Positions 26,399 through 36,235 are shown, numbered from the stretch's first letter. The stretch: DNA of 64,000 nucleotides from Paenochrobactrum gallinarii (GCF_014205685.1 NZ_JACIIU010000007.1:62001-126000), one strand, 5' to 3'. The notes: generated from the letters alone by a model not told the origin. Program-made: numbers and translations.

Positions 26399-28054
26399 GT
26401 GCGCCACTTGAGATCTTCATTCATCAAACCTCTCAGCGGGAGCATTGCTCTCGCCTTCTTGGGGCTACTGGCAGGCGGCGCACTTTTTTCGCTCGGATGG
26501 CAATCCTTTGGCGAGAGCTCGCTCTTTGCCAATTTTGATACCTATGTCTGGCGCATCACCCGCTTCACACTGTTGCAGGCCTTGCTTTCCAGCCTGTTAT
26601 CGGTGGCAGTCGCCATTCCCTTAGCGCGCGCTTTACATGCATCGCATGAGTTTTATGGCCGCGCATTTATTTTGCGGCTCTTTACGCTGCCCTTGGTGCT
26701 GCCTTCACTAGTGGCCATTTTAGGCATTACAGCCATTTATGGCCGCAACGGCCTGATTGCCTGTCTTTTCAATTTGAGCGGCAGTTCCTTTGTGCCCAAT
26801 ATATACGGCCTTACCGGTATTTTGCTGGCGCATGTGTTTTTCAACATGCCGCTGGCCGTACGGCTTATTTTAGCCAATCTGGAAACCATTCCGGCTGATT
26901 ACTGGAAACTATCCGCGCAATTGGGCATGGGCAATTTTGCGCGGTTCCGCCTGATTGAATGGCCGGTGATACGACGTAATCTATCCGGCATTGCCGGTTT
27001 GATTTTCATGCTCTGCATTACCTCCTTCACTACCGTTCTAACCCTTGGCGGCGGCCCGCGTGCCACCACGCTGGAAGTAGCGATCTATCAGGCATTGCAT
27101 TTTGACTTTGATCTGACCCGCGCTGTAGCCCTTACGCTGATGCAGCTTGTTTTGACGCTCTCAGTGCTGGCCTTACTACGTTTTTTTGGCCGTCCCAGCG
27201 AAGAAGGATTTTCGCTGCAAATCACCACCAAGCGCTATGATCATGCGAAAAAAACAGAGCGTCTGACGAATTATGCAATCATTCTCCTCGGTTTATTTTT
27301 TGTCGCCAGTCCGGTGATCGGCATTGTGGCATCATCATTTATGGCCGATTTTACACGGCTGCTCAGTGAGGCTGCAGTATGGAATGCAATCTTCACCAGC
27401 CTGTGGCTTGGTGCGTCATCAGCCTGCCTGTCAGTCGGCCTCTCTTTCGCATTGGTGATTGCTCGGGAATATAGCGCAAGCCAAACAATCAACATCAAAC
27501 CACGCCCGTTAACGCGCTTCTATCAAAATGCGCTTGAAACCGGCTCCGGCCTGATCCTGGTGGTACCGCCGATTATTTTAGGCGCAGGCTGGTTTATTCT
27601 GTTGCGCAATTTCGGCAATCCCTTTTCCTTTGCCAGTATGATGGTCATCACCGTCAATGCGGCCATGGCCATGCCTTTTGCTGTGCGTCTCATTCGCCCC
27701 GCATGGGACAATGCCGCCGCCAATCACAATCAATTATGCGCACAACTGGGCATTTCAGGCATCAACCGTTTACGCCTCATTGACTGGCCGGTGATGCGTC
27801 AGCCTGCTATTATTGCTTTTGCCTTTGCCTTTGCTTTATCTCTGGGTGATCTGGGCACAATTGCACTTTTTGGCAGTGACGCACTCACAACTCTGCCCTA
27901 TTTATTGTTGCAACGGATGGGTAGCTATCGCACCCTTGATGCGGCTGGTCTTGCGCTTATTTTAGGTGGCTTATGCCTGTTGCTGATGATGATTGCTGAC
28001 CGTGCCGCCAAATCCCGCCCCTATCAGCCCTGCCCCTGTAAGAAAGCCGGTTAA
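26399..28054 (+). CDS. thiP: Thiamine ABC transporter, permease
   Basis: 551 residues with about twelve membrane segments, two fused permease halves. Each half shows an EAA-like loop ([20 protein letters not shown] near 180, [20 protein letters not shown] near 450), the contact sites for ThiQ. The start is GTG at 26399, 16 bases after thiB; no ATG is available closer to the first membrane segment, and the ribosome binding site is weak. Its stop codon overlaps the thiQ start (TAATG). Confidence 0.93.
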   Translation: MRHLRSSFIKPLSGSIALAFLGLLAGGALFSLGWQSFGESSLFANFDTYVWRITRFTLLQALLSSLLSVAVAIPLARALHASHEFYGRAFILRLFTLPLVLPSLVAILGITAIYGRNGLIACLFNLSGSSFVPNIYGLTGILLAHVFFNMPLAVRLILANLETIPADYWKLSAQLGMGNFARFRLIEWPVIRRNLSGIAGLIFMLCITSFTTVLTLGGGPRATTLEVAIYQALHFDFDLTRAVALTLMQLVLTLSVLALLRFFGRPSEEGFSLQITTKRYDHAKKTERLTNYAIILLGLFFVASPVIGIVASSFMADFTRLLSEAAVWNAIFTSLWLGASSACLSVGLSFALVIAREYSASQTINIKPRPLTRFYQNALETGSGLILVVPPIILGAGWFILLRNFGNPFSFASMMVITVNAAMAMPFAVRLIRPAWDNAAANHNQLCAQLGISGINRLRLIDWPVMRQPAIIAFAFAFALSLGDLGTIALFGSDALTTLPYLLLQRMGSYRTLDAAGLALILGGLCLLLMMIADRAAKSRPYQPCPCKKAG

Positions 28055-28767
28055 TGTCGATTGTCATTGATGATGTGTTGTTCAACTATGGTGAAATGCA
28101 GATGCGCTTTGACACAGAGCTGCCTGCAAACCGCATCACATCCATTATCGGCCCCAGCGGTTCGGGCAAATCCACTTTGCTCAACATTATTGCCGGTTTT
28201 GAACAGCCGCTGAGCGGCAAAGTGATCATTGGCGGTCAGGATATGACTGATCTGTCACCATCCGCGCGCCCTGTTTCGATGGTATTTCAGGATAATAATC
28301 TCTTTGCCCATCTGGATGTGACGCAAAATGTCGGCCTTGGCCGCTCCCCCAATCTGAAGCTTAACGCCGCCGATCATCAGGCAATCATGAGCGCCATTGC
28401 GCGCGTCGGCTTAAATGGCAAAGAACATCGCAAGCCTGAAGCTCTGTCCGGCGGTGAGCGCCAGCGTGTCGCCATAGCGCGCGCACTTGTGCGCCAAAAA
28501 CCGGTTTTGTTACTGGATGAAGCCTTTGCCTCATTGGGGCCGGCTCTTCGCCATCAGATGCTTGACCTGATTGATGCGCTGCAACAAGAAAATGCCATGA
28601 GCGTTTTAATGGTAACGCACACGCCGGAAGATGCCCTGCGTTTAAAAACATGGCTGATCTTCATTGAAAACGGGCAAATCAGTGCAACCGGTGAAGCAGA
28701 AGAACTGCTCTCTGACACCGGTCCGCAAGCCTTGCAGCACTATATGGGCAATCAGCAGCAAGATTGA
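28054..28767 (+). CDS. thiQ: Thiamine ABC transporter, ATP-binding protein
   Basis: 237 residues. Walker A GPSGSGKS at 33-40, signature [15 protein letters not shown] near 131 and Walker [16 protein letters not shown] near 153; the DEAFASLGP form is typical of ThiQ. It drives thiamine import through ThiP. It overlaps thiP by one base. No clear terminator follows. Confidence 0.94.
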   Translation: MSIVIDDVLFNYGEMQMRFDTELPANRITSIIGPSGSGKSTLLNIIAGFEQPLSGKVIIGGQDMTDLSPSARPVSMVFQDNNLFAHLDVTQNVGLGRSPNLKLNAADHQAIMSAIARVGLNGKEHRKPEALSGGERQRVAIARALVRQKPVLLLDEAFASLGPALRHQMLDLIDALQQENAMSVLMVTHTPEDALRLKTWLIFIENGQISATGEAEELLSDTGPQALQHYMGNQQQD

Positions 28768-29110
28768 GGCTTATCGAACTTTGATGTGCCTTATTCTGAC
28801 GAAATATTAATGAGATGGTTAGCCTAAGCACACTGGACACTTGACTGTTAAATAATTAAATTGGCAACCGATTATTCGCTTCAAGCGGCTTGCTTGCATA
28901 TGATGACATAGAAAAAACAATATTCATGCAACTTAAGTCAGTCAGAAGCGTTTTCCTTACAACTTTACAATAAGCGCATAAAACCGCTCCGGTATCAAAG
29001 CGAGGAATACAATAAAACCTCTCCGCCCCCTCCGCTCAAAATCATCCGATGATGCAACATTGAGCCTCTCAAAAAATGGTCTTGTCGGCACTGCGATCAA
29101 TAATCGCGGT
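28768..29110. other. Spacer between thiQ and the M48 protease gene
   Basis: About 340 bases, AT-rich in the first part. I find no gene, no strong hairpin and no clear promoter. A longer version of the protease frame begins at a TTG at 29060 but lacks a ribosome binding site. Confidence 0.4.
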
Positions 29111-30568
29111 ATGCGTAAAGTTTTGACTGTTTTAGGGTTGGCAGGTCTGTCTTTCCTGAGTGCCTGCCAGACGCTGGATTTTAGCGATCCGGACAGTTTA
29201 CGCCCCTCCGACAATCCGGTAACCGTTGCTAATGTCAGCCGCAATGACCGTTTGGCACAGCTTGGCGCACAGCAGCATCCGCGGATTCTCGCCACTTATG
29301 GCGGCGAATATAAAGATGCCAAGCTAGAGCGTATGGTCGCCAAAATTGTCGGTAAACTGACAACCGTTTCCGACAAGCCGGATCAGACCTATCGCATCAC
29401 TATTCTGGATAGCCCGAACATTAATGCCTTCGCATTGCCGGGCGGCTATTTATATGTGACACGCGGCCTGCTGGCGCTTGCTAACGACTCCTCCGAAGTA
29501 GCAGCGGTGATTGCCCATGAGATGGGTCATGTTACCGCCAATCACGGCATTTTGCGTCAGGAAAAAGAGGCCGAAACAGCCATAGCCAGCCGTGTCGCCA
29601 CCGAAGTGTTGCACAATGAAGCGGCAGGGCGTGAAGCACTCATTCGTGGCAAGCTCAAACTTGCCCAATTCTCGCGCAATCAGGAATTACAGGCAGATTC
29701 GATCGGCATTCGCATGATCGGTGAAGCAGGCTATGATCCGTTTGCTTCGCCGCGCTTTCTGCAATCGATGGAGGCATATTCAAGCTTCCGCTCCATTTCA
29801 GGAGCGACCGATGCCAGCCTTGACTTCCTCGCCAGCCATCCGGCCACGCCGCAGCGTATTGAACTCGCTATGGGACATGCGCGCCGCATTGGTGCACCGG
29901 GTGTCGGCACGACAGACCGGGATTCCTTCCTTAATGGTATTGATGGCCTGCTTTATGGCGACACACCAAGCGAAGGCTATGTACGGGAACGGGTCTTCAT
30001 CCATCCGAAACTTGGCCTGACCTTTACAGCGCCTGCCGGTTTCAGCATCGACAATTCCGCCACCGCCGTTATGGCAAGCGGGCCGGGCGAAGTGGCCATC
30101 CGCTTTGACGGTGGCAATTTGCCATCCGGCATGAAACTGACCGATTATATCTCTTCGGGTTGGGTCACAGGGCTGGATGAGAGCTCCATCCGCCCGATCA
30201 CCATCAACGGTCTGCCAGCCGCCACCGCACGCGCCAGTGCCGACCGCTGGCAGTTTGATATTGTGGTCATCGGAGCCGGTGATAAGGTTTACCGCTTCCT
30301 GACCGCAGCACCGCGCGGCAGCAATGCTTTGATGCCAGCTTCGCAAAGCATCACCCAATCTTTCAAAATGCTCACAGCGGCGCAGAAAAACGCGATCAAG
30401 CCACTACGCATCCGCGTGGTTACAGTCAGAGCCGGCGAAACTGTCGCAAGTCTGGCTGAACGCATGTATGGCACTGACAGGAAGCTTGATATTTTCCGCC
30501 TGATCAATGCTCTGCCGATCGGCGCAACCGTATCTGCCGGTGACCGCGTCAAACTGATTTCAGAGTAG
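29111..30568 (+). CDS. M48 family zinc metalloprotease, lipoprotein, BepA-like with LysM-like tail
   Basis: 485 residues from the ATG at 29111. The N terminus is a lipoprotein signal (FLSAC, Cys19). The protease centre is IAHEMGHVTANHG near residue 134 (HExxH) with the third ligand in NQELQADSIG near 189. This is like BepA/YfgC, which handle outer membrane protein assembly. After a middle domain, the last 55 residues (VRAGETVASLAERMYG...INALPIGATVSAGDRVKLI) look like a LysM-type or related peptidoglycan-binding module. The lipobox decides the start; no strong ribosome binding site is visible. Confidence 0.88.
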   Translation: MRKVLTVLGLAGLSFLSACQTLDFSDPDSLRPSDNPVTVANVSRNDRLAQLGAQQHPRILATYGGEYKDAKLERMVAKIVGKLTTVSDKPDQTYRITILDSPNINAFALPGGYLYVTRGLLALANDSSEVAAVIAHEMGHVTANHGILRQEKEAETAIASRVATEVLHNEAAGREALIRGKLKLAQFSRNQELQADSIGIRMIGEAGYDPFASPRFLQSMEAYSSFRSISGATDASLDFLASHPATPQRIELAMGHARRIGAPGVGTTDRDSFLNGIDGLLYGDTPSEGYVRERVFIHPKLGLTFTAPAGFSIDNSATAVMASGPGEVAIRFDGGNLPSGMKLTDYISSGWVTGLDESSIRPITINGLPAATARASADRWQFDIVVIGAGDKVYRFLTAAPRGSNALMPASQSITQSFKMLTAAQKNAIKPLRIRVVTVRAGETVASLAERMYGTDRKLDIFRLINALPIGATVSAGDRVKLISE

Positions 30569-30590
30569 GTAAGACCTTTTATACGAATAC

Positions 30591-30620
30591 AAAAAAGCCC
30601 GGTAAAAACCGGGCTTTTTT
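30591..30620 (+). terminator. Bidirectional terminator, M48 protease / carD
   Basis: AAAAAAGCCCGGT pairs with ACCGGGCTTTTTT. Serves both converging genes. Confidence 0.92.
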
Positions 30621-30639
30621 AAATGAACAGGCATTAAAA

Positions 30640-31209
30640 TTATGCTGCTTCAACTTCTTCGTCTTCAGCTTCGCCTTTGGCGCCGCGCTTAGGACCTTTC
30701 GCCAGATTAACTTCAATCAGACGAACTGCTTCCGTTTCCGACATTTTATTAACGGCTGCGATTTCACGAGCCATACGGTCAAGCGCTGCTTCATAAAGCT
30801 GACGCTCTGAATAAGACTGTTCCGGCTGGTTATCAGCGCGGAAAAGGTCACGAACAACTTCCGAGATGAAAATCAGATCGCCGGAATTGATCTTTGCATC
30901 ATATTCCTGCGCACGACGTGACCACATAGTGCGTTTGATACGCGCACGACCCTGAACAACTTTCAAGGCACGTTCGACATAATCAGTTTCCGAAAGCTTG
31001 CGCATACCGATAGTCAGAGCCTTGGCTACAGGAACCTTAAGGCGCATTTTATCTTTTTCGAAATCGATCACAAAAAGTTCTAACTTGTGGCCGGCAACTT
31101 CTTGTTCTTCAATGGCTACGATCTGGCCGACACCATGAGAGGGATAAACAATCGATTCACCGGTCTTGAAACCCTGACGAGCTGGGGACTTCTTCTGCTG
31201 GGATGACAT
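30640..31209 (-). CDS. carD: CarD family transcriptional regulator
   Basis: 189 residues from the ATG at 31209. CarD/CdnL proteins bind RNA polymerase beta and stabilise open promoter complexes, notably at ribosomal RNA promoters. The N-terminal RNA polymerase-interacting domain is seen in GESIVYPSHGVGQIVAIEEQ near 20; the C-terminal helical domain has KINSGDLIFISEVVRDLFRA near 107. The tail is acidic and lysine-rich. Order on the minus strand: helicase, S4 protein, ferredoxin, carD, but a 380-base spacer separates carD from fdxA. Confidence 0.94.
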   Translation of the reverse strand: MSSQQKKSPARQGFKTGESIVYPSHGVGQIVAIEEQEVAGHKLELFVIDFEKDKMRLKVPVAKALTIGMRKLSETDYVERALKVVQGRARIKRTMWSRRAQEYDAKINSGDLIFISEVVRDLFRADNQPEQSYSERQLYEAALDRMAREIAAVNKMSETEAVRLIEVNLAKGPKRGAKGEAEDEEVEAA

Positions 31210-31593
31210 ACGCTTCCATACTCCCTGTTGTGCCCGGCGCTTCCGCCGGTTAACACGCGATATTCTTTTTAGCCCGTGCTTTAAAAAAAGCACTTGCAGG
31301 CATAAAATTGTCAGTTTACTTTCTGAAAATCACTGCTAAGCATAATTCATCGACCGGCTTAATGATGAGCAGTTTGCAATCAGCATGATTAACCGCTCCG
31401 GGTCATTTTATCCGGTAAATGTATTTATCCTATCAAAGATTAGCGCATAAACGTAGCGACTTAACGTCCAGAGACCGACATTTTGGCGGCACTCTACCAT
31501 AAAATACATATAGAAGCAAGAATTTGCCAAAATCATGCTGGCCGAAGCAAGTTTCCTTCAGCCAGCTATCTACAAATCTGATGGTTTTATAAA
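31210..31593. other. Spacer between carD and fdxA
   Basis: About 380 bases without a gene. GTGCTTT and AAAGCAC at 31276-31293 form a short hairpin in the carD leader, and the fdxA terminator lies at the far end (31537-31566). The carD promoter should be here but is not clear. Confidence 0.5.
31537..31566 (-). terminator. Hairpin downstream of fdxA
   Basis: GCTGGC-CGAAG pairs with CTTCA-GCCAGC with one mismatch, 28 bases after the fdxA stop. On the minus strand only ATGATTTTGG follows, so it is a weak terminator. Confidence 0.55.
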
Positions 31594-31932
31594 TTAATCG
31601 CCTGAGCCCGGCTCAGCTGAGAAAAACTGTTCCAGCTTATTGGCAACGCCGTCCATTTCTTTGGCTTCCGGCAGTTCGTCCTTCTTCACAGTAATATTCG
31701 GCCATTTTGCAGAATATTCCGTGTTCAGTTCCAGCCACTTGTCCAGCCCCGGTTCAGTGTCAGGGCTGATCGCCTCAGCCGGACATTCAGGCTCGCAAAC
31801 ACCACAGTCGATACACTCGTCAGGATTAATGACGAGCATATTTTCACCTTCGTAAAAGCAATCAACAGGACAGACCTCTACACAATCCGTATATTTACAA
31901 CGGATACAATTGTCAGTGACAACGTAGGTCAT
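31594..31932 (-). CDS. fdxA: Ferredoxin FdxA, 7Fe-8S type
   Basis: 112 residues. It carries electrons with one 3Fe-4S and one 4Fe-4S cluster. The N terminus reads [20 protein letters not shown] and then [15 protein letters not shown] near residue 38, the cysteine pattern of bacterial seven-iron ferredoxins. The C-terminal part ([13 protein letters not shown]) is the typical extension of FdxA. It lies between carD and the S4-helicase pair on the same strand. Confidence 0.95.
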   Translation of the reverse strand: MTYVVTDNCIRCKYTDCVEVCPVDCFYEGENMLVINPDECIDCGVCEPECPAEAISPDTEPGLDKWLELNTEYSAKWPNITVKKDELPEAKEMDGVANKLEQFFSAEPGSGD

Positions 31933-32168
31933 AAGTCAAACTCCAGTCAGAAAAGGCATTCGTTGAGCAGTCAGGTAACGATTTTGAAGCCGTATGACAA
32001 GCCTAGAAACACGCACCAGTGACGGTTCACCGCAGGGCAGAGGTCAAATGGCACACGGATTGCAGTTTTTACCGCACTCTTAGAATTTTCATCTCAAGGC
32101 AGCAGAAACTGTAAAAATCTCATTACACTGTAATCATCATCAATCTGTTAATCAGCAGTGCCCGATAT

Positions 32169-32561
32169 TCAATCAGAAAAAACCTGGCGCAATTTATCCG
32201 TCAAACGGCGCTCGCGCTTGGTCGGGCGACCGGAGCCGGCATCTCTCAAGCCTGATTTAATATTGGTCAGATCATCTTTGGCAGGCATTGCGGGGGAGTT
32301 ATCCTGATAAAGCAATTGTGCTTCCACAGCTGGCCCTCGCCTCTCACCCAACAATAAAACTTTATAGATCAGAATTTTACGCTCTAGCGTGATGGTCAGA
32401 TCATCACCAAGCTTTACGCCATAGGAGGCCTGATCAATCTTTTGTCCATTGACCCTGACATGACCACCGGCGGCAAGCTTTGCCGCCAGCGATCTTGATT
32501 TCACCACCCGCGCAAAAAACAGCCATTTGTCGATCCGCTGCTTTTCTGCTGCTACGCTCAT
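32169..32561 (-). CDS. RNA-binding S4 domain protein (Hsp15/HslR-like)
   Basis: 130 residues. The S4 domain covers the first 60 (QRIDKWLFFARVVKSRSLAA, then VRVNGQKIDQASYGVKLGD), which binds structured RNA; the C-terminal part is basic (GRPTKRERRLTDKLRQ). Hsp15 of E. coli rescues stalled 50S subunits that carry peptidyl-tRNA; this protein may do the same. The gene starts two bases after the helicase stop codon, so the two are surely translated from one message. Confidence 0.92.
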   Translation of the reverse strand: MSVAAEKQRIDKWLFFARVVKSRSLAAKLAAGGHVRVNGQKIDQASYGVKLGDDLTITLERKILIYKVLLLGERRGPAVEAQLLYQDNSPAMPAKDDLTNIKSGLRDAGSGRPTKRERRLTDKLRQVFSD

Positions 32562-32563
32562 GA

Positions 32564-35500
32564 TTATTTCTTCAGTTGTTCCTTCAGCGCCGCCAATTTT
32601 GCAAATGGCGAATCAGGATCAAGCTTCACAACACGTTCCTGACGTTCAAAACGCTGATTGCCTTCATGCTTGTTGTTCTGACCACCGCGTTTCGGGCCGC
32701 CCTTATGAGGCGCGCCGGATTTGCGCTGATCATCACGGTGATGCTTGCGGTTTTCACCTTCACCAGCATGATTCTTGGCTGCATTATCGCCTGAAGGCTT
32801 ACGCTTATTTCCACGGAAATTGCGACGCTCGCCTTTTTCGCCTTCAGCATTTTCTTGACGACCAGCAGCTTCAGCGCCACCGCGCTGATTGTTCTGACGG
32901 GCACCACCACGCTGATGACCACGGTTATCAGTACGGTTGCGGTTTTCAAAACGACCCTGACGCCACAGAAGAACAGGCTTAGCCTCTTCCGCAACAACTT
33001 CAGCAGATGTTTCCGGTGCTTCAACAGCAGCTTCAGCCTCAGCTTCAACTGCAACAGGTGCCGGAACCGGCTCTGCATCTGGCACTTGTGGCTTGGCGCT
33101 CTCTGCAGCTTTGGCTGCAAATGCGTCGAGTTCCGCAAATTTAGCTGCAACATCCACATCCGTGGATGCTTCATGGCGATAGCCAAGGCTTTTCAGAATT
33201 TCTTCCATATCATCAGCAGTTGCGCCCAAAATGGACATCATAGCCGCTGTGACTAAGAACTTGCTGCCATCATAAGCACCTTCAGGGCGCTCGCCAATAC
33301 CCGGACGCCATGCCAAAGCCGGACGGATCAGATCCGCCAAACGCTCCAGAATGTCGATACGTACGGCACGGCGGCCAAGGACGCGGTAGCCGGCCAGACG
33401 GTAGAAAACCGGATCAAATTCAGGGTCAACGACAGCCGATGTACGACCAGCGGCCATCACATTGACGACTTCGCCGTAACCGTTTTTCTCGCGGCCATCG
33501 TTTTGCAGGCTCCACAGCAAGGTGATGAGACCTGCCGGTGCCGGCTTCAGCAAAGCTGGCATAAAGACGTGATAGGCACCAAAGCGCACGCCAAGACGAC
33601 GCAGAGCTGCACGTGAATCCTGATCCAGACCGCGTACTTCTTCAATCACATCACGACGTTGCAAAATGCCTAAATTTTCAACGAGCTGGAAAGCAAGACC
33701 ACGGGTCATGCCGGTCAGCGCATCTGCGCTTGCCAGATCGGTCAATGGCTTCAGCACGGTTTCAATATGATGTGCAACAAAGCGATCGATACGGGCTGCG
33801 ACCTTATCGCGGGCCGGACCGGTCAATTGCTCGTCAGCCAACAGGACTGCACGAGGTTTCATCACATCTTCACCGGCTACCAGTGTGGCAATAGCCGCAC
33901 CGACATAACGCAGCACACCGTCTGATCCCAGTGCAAAATCACCGTTCGGCGCGGCGGCAAATCGCTCGCTGCGCTTTTCAAACTCGGCGGCAAGCGCCTT
34001 TTGTGCAGCCGTTCTCACTGCCTTCGCATCCGAACCTTCGGCTTGCGTATCGGCAGTGAAACGGAATCCTTCCAAATGCCCGACGTTATGACCTTCAACA
34101 ATCACATCGCCGGACGGGCTGATTTCAGCTTCAAGCATGGCATTCTCTCTCAGGCGCCTCATAAGCACGCTTGTCCTGCGGTCTACAAAGCGTTTCGTCA
34201 ACCTCTCATGGAGCGCGTCGGACAATCTGTCCTCAATTTCGCGCGTCTTTTCCTGCCAGTGTGTCGGATCTGCCAGCCATCCCGGCCGATGCGACACAAA
34301 AGTCCAGGTTCTTATCTGCGCCACTCTATGCGAAATAGTGTCGATTTCACCATCAACATTATCCGCACGGCGCAATTGTTCGCTCATATAATCTTCATCG
34401 ACGCTCCCCCGGCGTACGAGATCCTGATAGATCGACGCAATAATTTCAGCATGCTGTGCCGGCGCGATCTTGCGGTAATCCGGCAGAGCACAACAATCCC
34501 ATAACATTTCTATACGTTTTGGTGTCGTTGCCAACCGGCTAATTTCTTCATCACGCGACAGATGGTCCAATGCTTGCGCATCGACTGCCGGTAATGCACG
34601 GACAAGTCCTTCAATTGGTGCAGGTTTGTCCAAAGAATTGCGCAAAGCGTTGATCGACGAAAAGTCGAACTTGGCTGTGCGCCATTGCATCAGTTTCACG
34701 GGATCGAAATTATGTGATTCGATCCGCTCCACCATTTCATTGTCGAACGGATCAACCTGTCCCGTCACGCCAAATGTACCATCACGCAAATGACGACCGG
34801 CACGACCGGCAATCTGCCCGATTTCCGACGGAGTCAGATCACGGAACTGATAACCGTCAAATTTCTTGTTCTGCGCAAACGCCACATGATCGACATCGAG
34901 ATTAAGCCCCATGCCGATTGCATCAGTCGCGACCAGAAAGTCGACATCGCCCGACTGATAAAGCTCAACTTGGGCATTGCGGGTACGCGGGCTCAAGGCC
35001 CCCATCACCACCGCAGCTCCACCGCGCTGGCGGCGGATTAATTCGGCAATCGCATAAACCTCGTCGGCTGCAAAAGCGACAATGGCCGAGCGACGCGGCA
35101 AACGGGTGATTTTTTTCGAACCGGCATAGGCCAGATGTGACAAGCGCGGACGGGTGATAACATTAATGCCGCGCAGCATCTTTTCCAAAATGGTGCGCAT
35201 GGTAGCAGCACCCAGCAGCAATGTTTCATCACGGCCGCGTAAGTGCAAAATACGGTCTGTGAAAATATGGCCCCGGGTCAGATCGCCGGCCAACTGAACT
35301 TCATCAATGGCCACAAAGGCAACATTAGTGTGGCGTGGCAAAGCCTCAACCGTGCAAACAGAATAACGTGCACCAGGCGGAATGATTTTTTCTTCGCCGG
35401 TAATCAGCGAAACATTAGCCGCCCCTACCCGCTCGACCACCCGCGTGTAAACCTCACGCGCCAGCAAACGCAGCGGCAAACCAATCATACCGCTGCTATG

Positions 35501-35617
35501 CGCCAGCATACGCTCGATCGCCAAATGCGTTTTACCGGTATTAGTCGGCCCCAGCACAGCCGTCACATTGCGGCCACTCAGCACTAAAGGCATATCTTGG
35601 GTTGGTTGATGGTTCAT
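32564..35617 (-). CDS. SUV3-like DExH RNA helicase with basic low-complexity tail
   Basis: 1017 residues. Motif I GPTNTGKT (23-30) and motif II DEVQ (105-108) are those of the SUV3 branch, mitochondrial RNA helicases that work with a degradosome; QIAGRAGRHLRDGTFG near 270 is motif VI. The middle (about 350-800) is the conserved helical part of the bacterial homologues. The end is an acidic, alanine-rich stretch (about 840-895) and then a long tail rich in Arg, Gly, Asn, Gln and Lys (RGGARQNNQRGG, GGPKRGGQNN), likely disordered and RNA-binding. Co-transcribed with the S4 protein gene. Confidence 0.93.
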   Translation of the reverse strand: MNHQPTQDMPLVLSGRNVTAVLGPTNTGKTHLAIERMLAHSSGMIGLPLRLLAREVYTRVVERVGAANVSLITGEEKIIPPGARYSVCTVEALPRHTNVAFVAIDEVQLAGDLTRGHIFTDRILHLRGRDETLLLGAATMRTILEKMLRGINVITRPRLSHLAYAGSKKITRLPRRSAIVAFAADEVYAIAELIRRQRGGAAVVMGALSPRTRNAQVELYQSGDVDFLVATDAIGMGLNLDVDHVAFAQNKKFDGYQFRDLTPSEIGQIAGRAGRHLRDGTFGVTGQVDPFDNEMVERIESHNFDPVKLMQWRTAKFDFSSINALRNSLDKPAPIEGLVRALPAVDAQALDHLSRDEEISRLATTPKRIEMLWDCCALPDYRKIAPAQHAEIIASIYQDLVRRGSVDEDYMSEQLRRADNVDGEIDTISHRVAQIRTWTFVSHRPGWLADPTHWQEKTREIEDRLSDALHERLTKRFVDRRTSVLMRRLRENAMLEAEISPSGDVIVEGHNVGHLEGFRFTADTQAEGSDAKAVRTAAQKALAAEFEKRSERFAAAPNGDFALGSDGVLRYVGAAIATLVAGEDVMKPRAVLLADEQLTGPARDKVAARIDRFVAHHIETVLKPLTDLASADALTGMTRGLAFQLVENLGILQRRDVIEEVRGLDQDSRAALRRLGVRFGAYHVFMPALLKPAPAGLITLLWSLQNDGREKNGYGEVVNVMAAGRTSAVVDPEFDPVFYRLAGYRVLGRRAVRIDILERLADLIRPALAWRPGIGERPEGAYDGSKFLVTAAMMSILGATADDMEEILKSLGYRHEASTDVDVAAKFAELDAFAAKAAESAKPQVPDAEPVPAPVAVEAEAEAAVEAPETSAEVVAEEAKPVLLWRQGRFENRNRTDNRGHQRGGARQNNQRGGAEAAGRQENAEGEKGERRNFRGNKRKPSGDNAAKNHAGEGENRKHHRDDQRKSGAPHKGGPKRGGQNNKHEGNQRFERQERVVKLDPDSPFAKLAALKEQLKK

Positions 35618-35767
35618 AAGGTTAGCGGTTAAGGCCTCAGTATATCGTCTTAAATCTGGTTGTCAGCGATAGCACTGATTCCCCGTCACTGGAATACCGC
35701 TATAAATAAATGACAAGCGCACAATAGCGTGCGTTTTGCTGATTACAATGGCAATTTTAACGAATGG

Positions 35768-35800
35768 AACGACTCTCGAACGAATCGGCGACGAATCGCC
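35768..35800. repeat. Array 1: three GANTC sites with 11-bp period
   Basis: GACTC at 35771, GAATC at 35782 and GAATC at 35793, exactly 11 bases apart. The units read AACGACTCTCG, AACGAATCGGC, GACGAATCGCC. GANTC is the site of the CcrM methyltransferase of alphaproteobacteria. TCGGCGA-CGAA-TCGCCGA at 35785-35802 is also a hairpin. Confidence 0.8.
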
Positions 35801-36005
35801 GACCCATAAGCTTTCTCTTTTTGTTCACGGCTACATATAGTAAGGCACAACCCGACCGCTACTATAGCGTGAAACAGCTTCAATCCAGCGCGCAAAAAAC
35901 AAGCCGTAAACACACTGCCCCGTTAACTTTTGGAACAAGAAAAGCAGGAATAATATTTCTGACTAATAGGCGCTGAATAAATTCAGTTTCTGGAGGTAGC
36001 CTGTC

Positions 36006-36122
36006 ATGGCAAAAACATTGATTTTTCGGGATCTTGTTAAGCTTTGGCTCAAAGGCGGAACGAATCGGCGACGAATCGACATTGAATCACTATTCGCCCT
36101 TTGTTCACACTCTATCTGGTGA
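36006..36122 (+). CDS. Possible small protein, 38 residues
   Basis: An ATG at 36006 is preceded by GGAGG (35992-35996) at nine bases, and the frame runs to TGA at 36122. The protein would begin MAKTLIFRDLVKLWLKGG, be basic in the middle (TNRRR) and end CSHSIW. I recognise no family. Array 2 of the GANTC sites lies inside it, so the conserved feature may be DNA and not protein. Not a secure gene. Confidence 0.3.
   Translation: MAKTLIFRDLVKLWLKGGTNRRRIDIESLFALCSHSIW
36059..36091. repeat. Array 2: three GANTC sites with 11-bp period
   Basis: GAATC at 36062, 36073 and 36084, again 11 bases apart. Twenty-one bases (36058-36078) are the same as 35778-35798 of array 1, exactly 280 bases away, and TTTGTTCAC follows at the same distance (36100 and 35820). 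Confidence 0.8.
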
Positions 36123-36142
36123 TCGCTCACGCAAAGAGGCAC

Positions 36143-36178
36143 TAAATAAAATGACAGAGCTGCAATAAACTCTGTCAT
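36143..36178 (-). terminator. Intrinsic terminator of the thiolase gene
   Basis: ATGACAGAG pairs with CTCTGTCAT across ten bases; on the minus strand TTTTATTT follows. It lies about 60 bases after the thiolase stop codon. Confidence 0.8.
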
Positions 36179-36235
36179 GATGAGCAGTTTGACCGCTTTT
36201 TGTTAACCTTTGAGCGCTTTTTCTTTTTTAAATAC

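Noticed and set aside
35764..35976. 70-codon open frame on the plus strand with GANTC array 1
   Set aside because: No ribosome binding site, no recognisable protein, and the shared 21-base core is in a different frame than in the second ORF.
35963..36178. 71-codon open frame on the minus strand
   Set aside because: It starts inside the thiolase terminator stem and shows no conserved pattern.
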